From: Draconibacterium orientale
GTDB taxonomy: Bacteria; Bacteroidota; Bacteroidia; Bacteroidales; JAADGE01
DNA length: 12,858 bases
Assembly: GCA_020718265.1 (NCBI GenBank)
Contig: DYSM01000052.1
Coordinates: 1 to 12,858 of the forward strand
Direction: 5' to 3'
Shown here piece by piece: positions 6,754-12,858 of the stretch (position 1 is the first letter of the stretch; each line of letters starts with the position of its first letter). The notes under the pieces are model-generated. The model saw nothing but the letters and a program-made list of their open reading frames with translations. It was not told the DNA's origin and did no database searches. Made by a program: the position numbers and the translations under genes.

Positions 6754-8073
6754 CTATTGTAACAAATATTTACTCAGCAAGTTAAGAGCTTCAATTTTGT
6801 CCGTTTGTTTCACCAAAACCGATATGTTAAGCCGACTTCCGCCGTAAGAAATCATGCGAATCGGCACCGTTTCCAGAGCTTTAAAAATGCGCAACGCAAT
6901 GCCCTGTTCGTCTGCTTTAATATTCCCGACTACACATATAATCGATTGATTTTCATCAATTTCGACAACACCGTAATTTTTTAGTTCGGAAATAATATCA
7001 GGTAAAAAAGTTGTGTCGTCAATGGAAACCGATACGGCAATTTCAGAAGTCGTAATCATGTCAATTGGGGTGCGGTATCGTTCGAACACCTCAAAAATTT
7101 TGCGAATAAAGCCGTAAGCCATCAACATGCGGCTCGATTTTATTTTCACAGCTGTAATATTGTCCTTTGCGGCAACGGCTTTTATTTGTCCGGGAATGTC
7201 GGTTTCGCGGATGAGCGTGCCCTCGCTTTCGGGTTTCACGGTGTTTTTCAAACGTACGGGAATACCTTGTTTTTGAGCCGGTTGTATGCTCGACGGGTGC
7301 ATAATTTTAGCTCCGAAATAGGCAAGTTCGGCGGCTTCGTCAAAGGATAATTCGCGTATCGGTTTTGTGCCTTTTACAAAGTGCGGGTCGTTGTTGTGGA
7401 AGCCGTCGATGTCGGTCCAAATTTGAATTTCGCGTGCCGAAACCGCAGCTCCGATAAGGGATGCCGAATAATCGGAGCCGCCGCGTTTGAGGTTATCCAC
7501 TTCGCCGAACGCATCGCGGCAAATGTCGCCTTGTGTGATAAACAGTTTAGTGTTCGGATATTTCTGTAACTCTCTGTTTATGTTTTCTTTAATGTAAAAT
7601 TCATCCGGTTCGCCGTTTTTGTCAATGCGCATGAAATTTAATGCGGGAAGCAAAACATAATTGTGATTTGATTCAAGTAAGTGTAAGTGCATCAATGCGG
7701 TAGAAAGCAATTCGCCTTGTGCTAAAATATTTTTTTCTTCCCAAAGTGTAAAAACATCTTGCGTAAAATGTCGAATGTGCGAAAAATGTTGTTGGAGCAA
7801 ATCCGTGGCTTTTTCTTGAAAAATTTCAGTCTTAAATAATTCGTTTGCAACTGTTTGATATTTTTCAAACAGCGTTTCGATTTTCACAAGTGCTTCTGAT
7901 TTTTTACCTTCGGTCAGCAAATTACTGATTTAGACCAGCGCATTTGTTGTGCCGGACATTGCCGAAAGTACCACAATTTGAACTTCTTCCGGATTTTGTG
8001 CAACCAAATGCGCAACCTCGCGGATGCGTTGCGGCGAGCCAACCGATGTGCCGCCGAATTTGAGTATCATCAT
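6754..8073 (-). pseudogene. lysC: Aspartokinase interrupted by an in-frame TAA at codon 48
   Basis: Aspartokinase phosphorylates L-aspartate, the entry step to lysine, diaminopimelate, threonine and methionine. Reading through, the frame gives 439 aa, normal for Bacteroidota LysC: a start ATGATG (8068-8073), KFGGTSVGS (5-13) for the catalytic/nucleotide site, VVLSAMSGTTNALV (34-47), then TAA (minus strand, 7930-7932), ISNLLTEGKK, a long kinase domain with RGGSDYSASL, the block FGAKIMHPSS, and two C-terminal ACT domains of the lysine-regulated type. The stop falls where homologues usually have Glu (LVEI), one G-to-T change from GAA. A call starting at TTG 7920 gives 388 aa but lacks KFGGTS and should be inactive. 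The true stop is TAG at 6754-6756. Loss of LysC would block diaminopimelate synthesis unless a paralogue exists. Confidence 0.93.
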
Positions 8074-8106
8074 AAATTTAATTTTCGATATTTAAACAGT
8101 AGAAAA

Positions 8107-8151
8107 CCAATCGGAATTCATTGAAAAAAACAAAATTCCGCTGTGGGTTGG
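8107..8151. other. Possible stem-loop upstream of lysC
   Basis: CGGAATT (8112-8118) pairs with AATTCCG (8134-8140) around a 15-nt A-rich loop, and CCAA (8107-8110) can pair with TTGG (8148-8151) outside it. It lies in the 108-bp gap between the Ig-repeat gene stop and the lysC start. It is too small for a lysine riboswitch and has no proper T-tract on the minus strand, so it is at most a weak terminator or leader hairpin. It contains a GAATTC (8114-8119), the sequence cut by EcoRI. Confidence 0.3.
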
Positions 8152-8181
8152 AGTAACTGCTTATTTAAATTTTTGATAGTG

Positions 8182-9942
8182 TTATTTCACGATAAATAGA
8201 ATTTCGAGTTCTTTATCGTTATCCAAATTGTCTTTTGTGAAAATTTTGAGTGCATTTTTTCCTTCTATAAAGCCGCCGATGGAGCCGATGTATGGTTTCA
8301 CCGGCGAATCGTTAAGCGAATACGTTACATTTTTTGCGCCGGTTGTGGCATCGCTTGCTGCGAGAAATACGTTTACGTAAGCCGGATATACATCCAATCC
8401 GCCTTGTTTGGTGTAGGGTGAAACGCTGAAAAAGTAATGCAATTCGGGCGGCGTATTGTCAAGAATAAAGTGGAACTCTTTGGATGTTTGATTGTTCACG
8501 TTATCGTAGCAAACGATGCGCATTTTGTGCGGTCCGCTTGTGATGTATTCCAACGAGAACGGCAGCGAGTAAGTCTCTGCCGAAGGTTTATCGTCAATAT
8601 AATACACAATGCGGTTGATGCCCGATTCGCTGTCTGCGCCTTTGAAACGGATGTTGGTGTTTCCGCCCAAAAATAAGGTGTCGCGTGTTTTGAAACTTGT
8701 GCCGAGGAAGTCGAAATCCAAAGCGGGCGAAGTTATATCTGCGTATAGATCTTCTTGTTTCACAACCATATTTTGATATTTGGCATCAATCAAGCGTTGA
8801 GTTTCCGAGCGGTTCTGCATACTGTCCAAAGCAAAATATTTTACGGTATGCAAACCCGAAACGCCGGGCAGATAGAACGGTTCGTTGTAATGTGAAAATG
8901 AGCTGCCGTTCATGGAGTATTGAATTTCCTGCAACCCGGATTTGTCGTCTGTTGCGCTCAGGCTCAGCCGTGAGCGTCCGGAAAAGTAAATTTTGTTGTC
9001 TTTTACAAATTGGTCGCCCAAGATAACTGAGCTGAGAATTGGCGCTTTTTTATCTAAATAAAATGAAAATGTGTGTTCGGTTTCTTTATTTTTTACGCGG
9101 TCGATAGCGTAGTAGTGCAACACGTGGTCGCCGTTATCAAGTGCGGCAACGGAAACGTGCGAACCCGAATATTTTCTGGGGCTTTCATCGTCAAAAGCAT
9201 AAAAAATGTCGGAAACACCTGAGCCAAAATCGGTTGCTGCAAATATAATTCGCGTATCAACGGAAAATAATTCTTTGAACATTCCGCCGGCAATGGTGTG
9301 TTGAGTTACGGGCGGTGTGAGGTCGAGCGAGAAATCAATTTTTTGCGTTTGCTCAACGTTTCCGACGTGGTCTGTGGCGTAAAATTCGAGCGTATATTCG
9401 CCTTCGCGGTTTATTTGCAGAGCAGTTGTAAACGGTGTAAAAGGTAAACCGTTGATGGAATAATAGGTGTTTTCGACACCGGAAAGTTTGTCTTTTGCTG
9501 CGATGCTTATAGATAAATCGTTGCCGAAATAATTTTTTGTGTCGCTTGTATTTTTAGTGTCAGAGTTGAAATTCGCAGCGGATTTTGGAGACTCACCGTC
9601 GGCAAAAACTTCCCACACAATGTCTTTTGCGGTTTCGGAACGTGTGCCGTCGGCGTTTACGGAAGTCTTTGAGCGAATGTAATTTGCGCCTTCGGTATCA
9701 AAAAAATAAGGTTTCGTATCGTCTTGAGTTTGCGATTTTACAAGCTGTCCCGGGTCGGTTGGCGAGTTTGCAAGGCGTATGTACACCGGCATTTGTTTAT
9801 TCCAATATAATTTTCCGTCGGGTGCGGTGTAGCTTTTTTGTTCGGGCTTGACGGGATTTTGTGCCGTCAAATTTGTGCTCAAACCCATTATCAATATGAT
9901 AATTACAATACTAATTCCACGAAATGCCGTAAACTTGTGCAT
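8182..9942 (-). CDS. Secreted protein with five OmpL47/Ig-like beta-sandwich repeats
   Basis: The product (586 aa) is exported: a hydrophobic signal segment (about 11-27) ends at TNLTAQ. An N-terminal region (about 37-60, PDGKLYWNKQMPVYIRLANS) precedes five repeats at about 143-207, 231-297, 325-385, 430-496 and 523-586. Each repeat follows the pattern AxDxxSG(V/I/L)xxxxYxxN/D...G.H.L.xYAxDxxxNxE, and several are closed by DxTPP or DKKAP. This resembles the OmpL47-type/bacterial Ig-like repeats of surface proteins. There is no catalytic motif, no LPXTG and no recognisable T9SS C-terminal domain. It may be a periplasmic or surface binding/scaffold protein. It follows the TPR gene by 54 bp with no obvious terminator between them, so the two are probably co-transcribed and may work together. 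The specific function is unknown. Confidence 0.82.
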   Translation of the reverse strand: MHKFTAFRGISIVIIILIMGLSTNLTAQNPVKPEQKSYTAPDGKLYWNKQMPVYIRLANSPTDPGQLVKSQTQDDTKPYFFDTEGANYIRSKTSVNADGTRSETAKDIVWEVFADGESPKSAANFNSDTKNTSDTKNYFGNDLSISIAAKDKLSGVENTYYSINGLPFTPFTTALQINREGEYTLEFYATDHVGNVEQTQKIDFSLDLTPPVTQHTIAGGMFKELFSVDTRIIFAATDFGSGVSDIFYAFDDESPRKYSGSHVSVAALDNGDHVLHYYAIDRVKNKETEHTFSFYLDKKAPILSSVILGDQFVKDNKIYFSGRSRLSLSATDDKSGLQEIQYSMNGSSFSHYNEPFYLPGVSGLHTVKYFALDSMQNRSETQRLIDAKYQNMVVKQEDLYADITSPALDFDFLGTSFKTRDTLFLGGNTNIRFKGADSESGINRIVYYIDDKPSAETYSLPFSLEYITSGPHKMRIVCYDNVNNQTSKEFHFILDNTPPELHYFFSVSPYTKQGGLDVYPAYVNVFLAASDATTGAKNVTYSLNDSPVKPYIGSIGGFIEGKNALKIFTKDNLDNDKELEILFIVK

Positions 9943-9996
9943 AAATTGCTAAATTTCGGTAAAAATATATCATTTATACAGTTCGGAAAAATAAAA

Positions 9997-11031
9997 TTAT
10001 TTAGAAGCCGTCTTTTTGATGTGATTTGAACTATCGGACAACTTCGTGTTGGACAAATTTCGGCGAGAATGTTTTCTGCGCGACATGAAAAATGTAAGCC
10101 AAGCGATGGTTAAAATGAAACCTATTGCAAAAATTATGGCGTTATTCTGTTTTCGATGCGGATTTTCCGGTTCTGTTTGTTCGGTTGTCAAATCTTGAGT
10201 CAGGCTGTCGGCTGCGGCGTGCATGGCGGTTGAATCCTCTGAAACAGAAACGTTTGCACCTTTCTTGTTTTGCTTGCGCATATATGCCAACGCATTTTGG
10301 CTGTTGTCAGTTTCTGTTGTTTCGTCGGCATGTTCGTCCGGCGAACCACTCCCGTCATGTTCATCGGTAACGGTTGTATATTTTGATTCGTTGCGTGATG
10401 TAGTTCTGCCGTCGGCATCCTGAAATTTATTGTAATACACAAGCGATTGCGCATTGTCGCCTTTTAATTTGTAAAGTTCGGCAAGCAGAGCGTAACACTC
10501 TTTGGTGCTTTCCGAATCGTTGAGTTTTTCCGAAAGTTTTAGTGCCAAAAGTACTGATTGTATGCCGTTTGTGTAATTTTTTTGATTTTTATGCACTACA
10601 GCTTGGTCTTTGTAAATATCAGACAAGAAACCGTCAAAGCCTAATTTTTTGTAAATCGTTTCGGCTTTCGATAAATATTCAAGGGCTTCGGGATAATGTT
10701 TTGAATCCGCTTCAATTTGAGCTAAATTTGTGCAAACGGATGCGTAAGCCTTTTCTTTGCCGTCGGCTTTGTAAATGTCGCAGGCTTCGGTGTAATATTT
10801 TTTTGACTGAACTGTATTGTTGTTTTTCCAATACGTAAATGCTGCTTTTTCAAGATATTGCGCCGATTCGGATATATTTCCGTTTGCTTTAAAATGGTTG
10901 GCATACGAAAGTATTTTCTCAATAATCAGAGAATCGTTCCGGGGAAGTTTTTGTGCCGATGCGTGTTCCGGAAAGGCAATCAGTAAAACAACGAATGCAG
11001 AAAACAGAATTTTTTGTGGTGATACGGTCAT
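9997..11031 (-). CDS. Exported TPR-repeat protein with C-terminal transmembrane anchor
   Basis: The product (344 aa) has a signal peptide (about 1-26, ending ASAQ), a helical region of four or five tetratricopeptide repeats (about 34-205, for example AYASVCTNLAQIEADSKHYP and ECYALLAELYKLKGDNAQSL), a low-complexity acidic linker rich in Ser, Thr, Asp and Glu (about 206-294), one transmembrane helix (297-315, IIFAIGFILTIAWLTFF) and a basic tail (SRRKHSRR). The topology is therefore periplasmic TPRs with a short cytoplasmic tail. This matches the sensory half of Bacteroidota TPR-TM-histidine kinase or LuxR proteins, but no output domain follows. It may be a natural stand-alone form; truncation cannot be ruled out. 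It leads a likely two-gene unit with the Ig-repeat gene. Confidence 0.8.
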   Translation of the reverse strand: MTVSPQKILFSAFVVLLIAFPEHASAQKLPRNDSLIIEKILSYANHFKANGNISESAQYLEKAAFTYWKNNNTVQSKKYYTEACDIYKADGKEKAYASVCTNLAQIEADSKHYPEALEYLSKAETIYKKLGFDGFLSDIYKDQAVVHKNQKNYTNGIQSVLLALKLSEKLNDSESTKECYALLAELYKLKGDNAQSLVYYNKFQDADGRTTSRNESKYTTVTDEHDGSGSPDEHADETTETDNSQNALAYMRKQNKKGANVSVSEDSTAMHAAADSLTQDLTTEQTEPENPHRKQNNAIIFAIGFILTIAWLTFFMSRRKHSRRNLSNTKLSDSSNHIKKTASK

Positions 11032-11329
11032 AACCTATTACGCTTGGTGTGGTTTGCAACTTCAAAACGCTACAAAAATAATAAAAACTTATTCAAATAA
11101 ATTAATGAGTTCAGTATAAAAAGTTATAAAGTTGAAAGCTTGTAAAGTTAAATTGCTGATAATAAGCAATTTACTTAAATTGTAAAATATTTTCAAAAAC
11201 ACTGATAATCAAGCATATAGTTTGTTTAGCTAAAATAAAACAGGCTTTTTAGACCGGACTCATTAATATTTTGGTTATGTCGTTGAATAGCTGACATAAT
11301 TTTCCTAATTTCAAGATTTCAAACGTTTG
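11032..11329. other. Intergenic region between thiL and the TPR gene
   Basis: There is no credible gene in these 298 bp. Two small hairpins are present. AAATTGCT (11150-11157) pairs with AGCAATTT (11165-11172) around GATAATA, and TTATGTC (11275-11281) pairs with GACATAA (11293-11299). The second is about 30 nt past the thiL stop and could end that transcript weakly, but no T-tract follows. The stretch 11119-11151 has imprecise repeats of TAAAGTT(G)AAA. Confidence 0.5.
11073..11080 (-). promoter_or_regulatory. Candidate -7 box of the TPR gene promoter
   Basis: TATTTTTG on the minus strand fits TAnnTTTG and would give a leader of about 35 nt before ATG 11031. The nearest upstream TTTG is only 13 nt away, too close for a canonical -33 box, so the call rests on the -7 match and its position. 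Confidence 0.4.
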
Positions 11330-12358
11330 TTAAAGTGCAAAATTTTTCCAACCTTGAGCTTGAAGTGCAATCGCTGTGCCGTCATCGGCAATAAGTTCAA
11401 ACACACCGGCGTGCTCCGTAATGTGTCCGATAACCGAAATGTCCGGATTGTTTTTCAATTTCGGAAAATCGCTCTGTTTTATTGTGAACAACAATTCATA
11501 ATCTTCGCCGCCGTTGAGTGCAAATGTGTTCGGGTCGAGTTGCAATTCTTTGGCAAACGCTTCGGTTTCATCGGCAATCGGGATTTTCGATTCATAAATT
11601 TTCGCGCCTTTACCGGATTTTGTGCCGATGTGCAAAATTTCCGACGACAATCCGTCCGAAATATCAATCATCGCCGTCGGCAAAATATCAAGTCCGGCAA
11701 GCATTTCAATGACATCTTTACGCGCTTCGGGTTTCAATTGGCGTTGCACAATGTATTCGTAACCCTTCAAAACAGGTGTCATACTTGGGTCAATATCGAA
11801 CAGATGTTGTTCGCGTTCAAGCACTTGCAAGCCTGCATACGCGCCGCCCAAATCGCCCGAAACGCAAATCAAATCGCCGGCGTTTGCCGTATGTCTGTAC
11901 ACAATTTTATCTGCCGTAGCTTCACCTATTGCCGTGATACTCAGCATACTGCCCGACTTGGTTGTGCTCGTGTCGCCGCCCACCAAATCCACGCCGTATT
12001 GCACGCACGCCAGCCGAATGCCTTCGTAAATTTCCTCAATCGCTTCCAAGTAAAATTTATTTGAAATTCCGATAGACACCGTTATTTGCTTTGGCTTTGC
12101 ATTCATTGCGCACACATCTGACAGATTGACAGTTACCGCCTTGTAGCCCAAATGTTTCAAAGGCACATAACGCAAATCGTAATGCACGCCTTCGATGAGC
12201 AAATCCGTCGTTACAACTAACGATGTATCACCGTAGCGCAACACAGCCGCATCGTCGCCGATACCTTTGACGGTGGACGTGTTCGTAATCTGAAATTTTT
12301 CCGCTATACGGTCTATTAAACCAAATTCGCCGAGTGTAGATAAACTTGTTCGTTGCAT
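11330..12358 (-). CDS. thiL: Thiamine-monophosphate kinase
   Basis: ThiL phosphorylates thiamine monophosphate to thiamine pyrophosphate, using ATP, in the cytoplasm. The 342-aa product has all the AIR-synthase-superfamily motifs: GIGDDAAV (32-39), TTDLLIEGVHY (50-60), NLSDVCAM (78-85), VGGDTST (126-132), SGDLGGAYAGL, IDISDGLS (231-238) and NGGEDYELLF (282-291). The ATG at 12358 is chosen because it starts the family's N-terminal helix directly before GEFGLIDRI. An in-frame upstream start at 12514 would add 52 residues unlike ThiL and would run through the promoter. The gene is apparently transcribed alone, divergent from the EcoRI-like gene. Nothing is missing. Confidence 0.96.
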   Translation of the reverse strand: MQRTSLSTLGEFGLIDRIAEKFQITNTSTVKGIGDDAAVLRYGDTSLVVTTDLLIEGVHYDLRYVPLKHLGYKAVTVNLSDVCAMNAKPKQITVSIGISNKFYLEAIEEIYEGIRLACVQYGVDLVGGDTSTTKSGSMLSITAIGEATADKIVYRHTANAGDLICVSGDLGGAYAGLQVLEREQHLFDIDPSMTPVLKGYEYIVQRQLKPEARKDVIEMLAGLDILPTAMIDISDGLSSEILHIGTKSGKGAKIYESKIPIADETEAFAKELQLDPNTFALNGGEDYELLFTIKQSDFPKLKNNPDISVIGHITEHAGVFELIADDGTAIALQAQGWKNFAL

Positions 12359-12373
12359 GACTGAAATTTGCCT

Positions 12374-12406
12374 CAAAAGTAATTTTTTTTTGAAAACTAT
12401 ACCAAA
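12374..12406 (-). promoter_or_regulatory. thiL promoter with -33 and -7 boxes and a 9-nt A/T homopolymer in the spacer
   Basis: On the minus strand, TTTG (12403-12406) is separated by 21 nt from TACTTTTG (12374-12381), a full match to the Bacteroidota promoter TTTG-N19-21-TAnnTTTG. The leader would be about 9 nt to ATG 12358. The spacer contains nine A on the minus strand (12383-12391). It confirms the shorter thiL start. Confidence 0.7.
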
Positions 12407-12584
12407 TTCGTGAACAATTATCGGACATAAACGCTTATGGCAATACGAATACCATAAACACCGAAGCACCAATCGAAAGAAGTTCTCATTCGACCATAAT
12501 TGAATACGAAGCAAAATGAACTATTTACACAATGCTTACCTGCAAGATAAAAGTGAACGATAATGAAAATTAGAATAAAGTTTG
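12407..12584. other. Intergenic DNA between divergent thiL and the EcoRI-like gene, no feature seen
   Basis: This AT-rich stretch has no ORF with recognisable similarity on either strand, no strong inverted repeat and no RNA gene. It probably marks the junction where the restriction gene abuts core chromosomal genes. No C-box-like controller site typical of some restriction-modification systems was recognised. Confidence 0.4.
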
Positions 12585-12592
12585 TATTTTTG
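12585..12592 (+). promoter_or_regulatory. Candidate -7 box of the EcoRI-like endonuclease gene
   Basis: TATTTTTG fits TAnnTTTG and lies 29 nt upstream of ATG 12622, giving a leader of roughly 23 nt. No TTTG is present at the expected -33 distance (the TTTG at 12581-12584 is directly adjacent). Moderate support only. Confidence 0.4.
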
Positions 12593-12621
12593 TATTCAAA
12601 GAACATAACGAACGCAGAAAT

Positions 12622-12858
12622 ATGGCTAAAAAGAATCAGTCCGAAAGATTAACCAATCAACATAAAGATTCTAAGGGGGGGTGGTATATTTGGGGATAAA
12701 GCAAAAGCACACGACCTAACCGTTGGAGAAATTTCACATTATGTTATCGAACAACTTGAAAATGAGTTTCCTCAATTATCTTTTCAATACAGAACAAGCA
12801 TAAAAAAAGAAGAAATAAACGAAGCATTAAAGAAAGTTGACCCGGAATTAGGTCAAAC
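12622..12858 (+). pseudogene. ecoRIR: EcoRI-family type II restriction endonuclease, 3'-partial, frameshifted at a G7 run
   Basis: EcoRI-family enzymes are dimeric Mg2+-dependent nucleases cutting GAATTC. From ATG 12622 the frame reads MAKKNQSERLTNQHKDSKG, matching the EcoRI start (MSNKKQSNRLTEQHKLSQG, from memory). It then enters seven G (12675-12681), goes out of frame and stops at TAA 12697-12699. The +1 frame from 12686 to the window end reads IFGDKAKAHDLTVGE, then NEFPQLSFQYRTSIKK and EINEALKKVDPELG, nearly colinear with EcoRI residues about 23-79. Removing one G, or adding two, restores one frame; adding two also gives the spacing seen in EcoRI. No ATG, GTG or TTG start serves the second frame. 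The catalytic residues (Asp91, Glu111, Lys113 in EcoRI) and any partner methyltransferase lie outside the window. The family call is strong; GAATTC specificity is inferred. The gene could be dead, miscalled, or phase-variable. Confidence 0.9.

Noticed and set aside
8074..8181. Lysine riboswitch upstream of lysC.
   Set aside because: The 108-nt gap is much shorter than the lysine aptamer and shows only a simple hairpin, with none of the aptamer's five-helix layout.
11119..11151. Repeated TAAAGTT(G)AAA motif, also seen near 5115-5130, as a regulatory array.
   Set aside because: The matches are short, AT-rich and irregular; similar strings are common in intergenic DNA of this composition.
11327..12064. 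Long plus-strand ORF (245 codons) opposite thiL.
   Set aside because: It is the antisense shadow of thiL, with biased composition, no family motif and no promoter; thiL shows every expected motif on the other strand.
12418..12606. Small minus-strand ORF between thiL and the EcoRI-like gene.
   Set aside because: It has 62 codons, no similarity recognised, and overlaps the start region and likely promoter of the divergent restriction gene.

Overview
The window looks like a chromosomal segment from a member of the Bacteroidota, probably Bacteroidales. The evidence is: roughly 40% G+C by eye; little sign of Shine-Dalgarno sites; several copies of the Bacteroidota -7 promoter motif TAnnTTTG; a lysC-lysA neighbourhood of the kind seen in that group; lipoprotein and OmpL47-like secreted proteins; and a MauG-type cytochrome-c peroxidase lipoprotein. 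Intact genes end in TAA, TAG and TGA, so the genetic code is standard. No rRNA, tRNA, CRISPR array or prophage module was seen.

Layout, left to right. (1) 1-1138 (+): most of asparagine synthetase B, with an in-frame TAA just before the ATP-binding motif. (2) 1139-1371: a dispersed repeat copy and a strong intrinsic terminator serving the convergent peroxidase gene. (3) 1372-5079 (-): a tightly packed trio (hotdog thioesterase, GT2 glycosyltransferase, one-POTRA Omp85 protein) whose genes overlap at stop/start codons, followed by a di-haem cytochrome-c peroxidase lipoprotein with its own promoter. (4) 5160-8073 (-): lysA, and upstream of it lysC carrying an in-frame TAA at codon 48. The 430-bp gap between them holds a second dispersed repeat copy and a 122-bp MITE-like element. 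(5) 8182-11031 (-): a TPR protein anchored by a C-terminal membrane helix, and a secreted protein with five Ig/OmpL47-like repeats. (6) 11330-12358 (-): thiL. (7) 12622-12858 (+): the first ~78 codons of an EcoRI-family restriction endonuclease, frameshifted at a run of seven G and cut by the window edge.

Biology. lysC and lysA encode the first and last steps of the diaminopimelate/lysine branch, asnB makes asparagine from aspartate, and thiL makes thiamine pyrophosphate. The thioesterase, glycosyltransferase and Omp85 cluster suggests envelope or lipid work, but no substrate can be read from the sequence. The most notable observation is that three recognisable genes (asnB, lysC, the EcoRI-like gene) each carry one simple lesion while remaining well conserved on both sides. 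This means either a recently eroding genome, such as a host-restricted symbiont, or base-calling/amplification errors. For the EcoRI-like gene, slippage-based phase variation is a third possibility. Raw-read support would decide.
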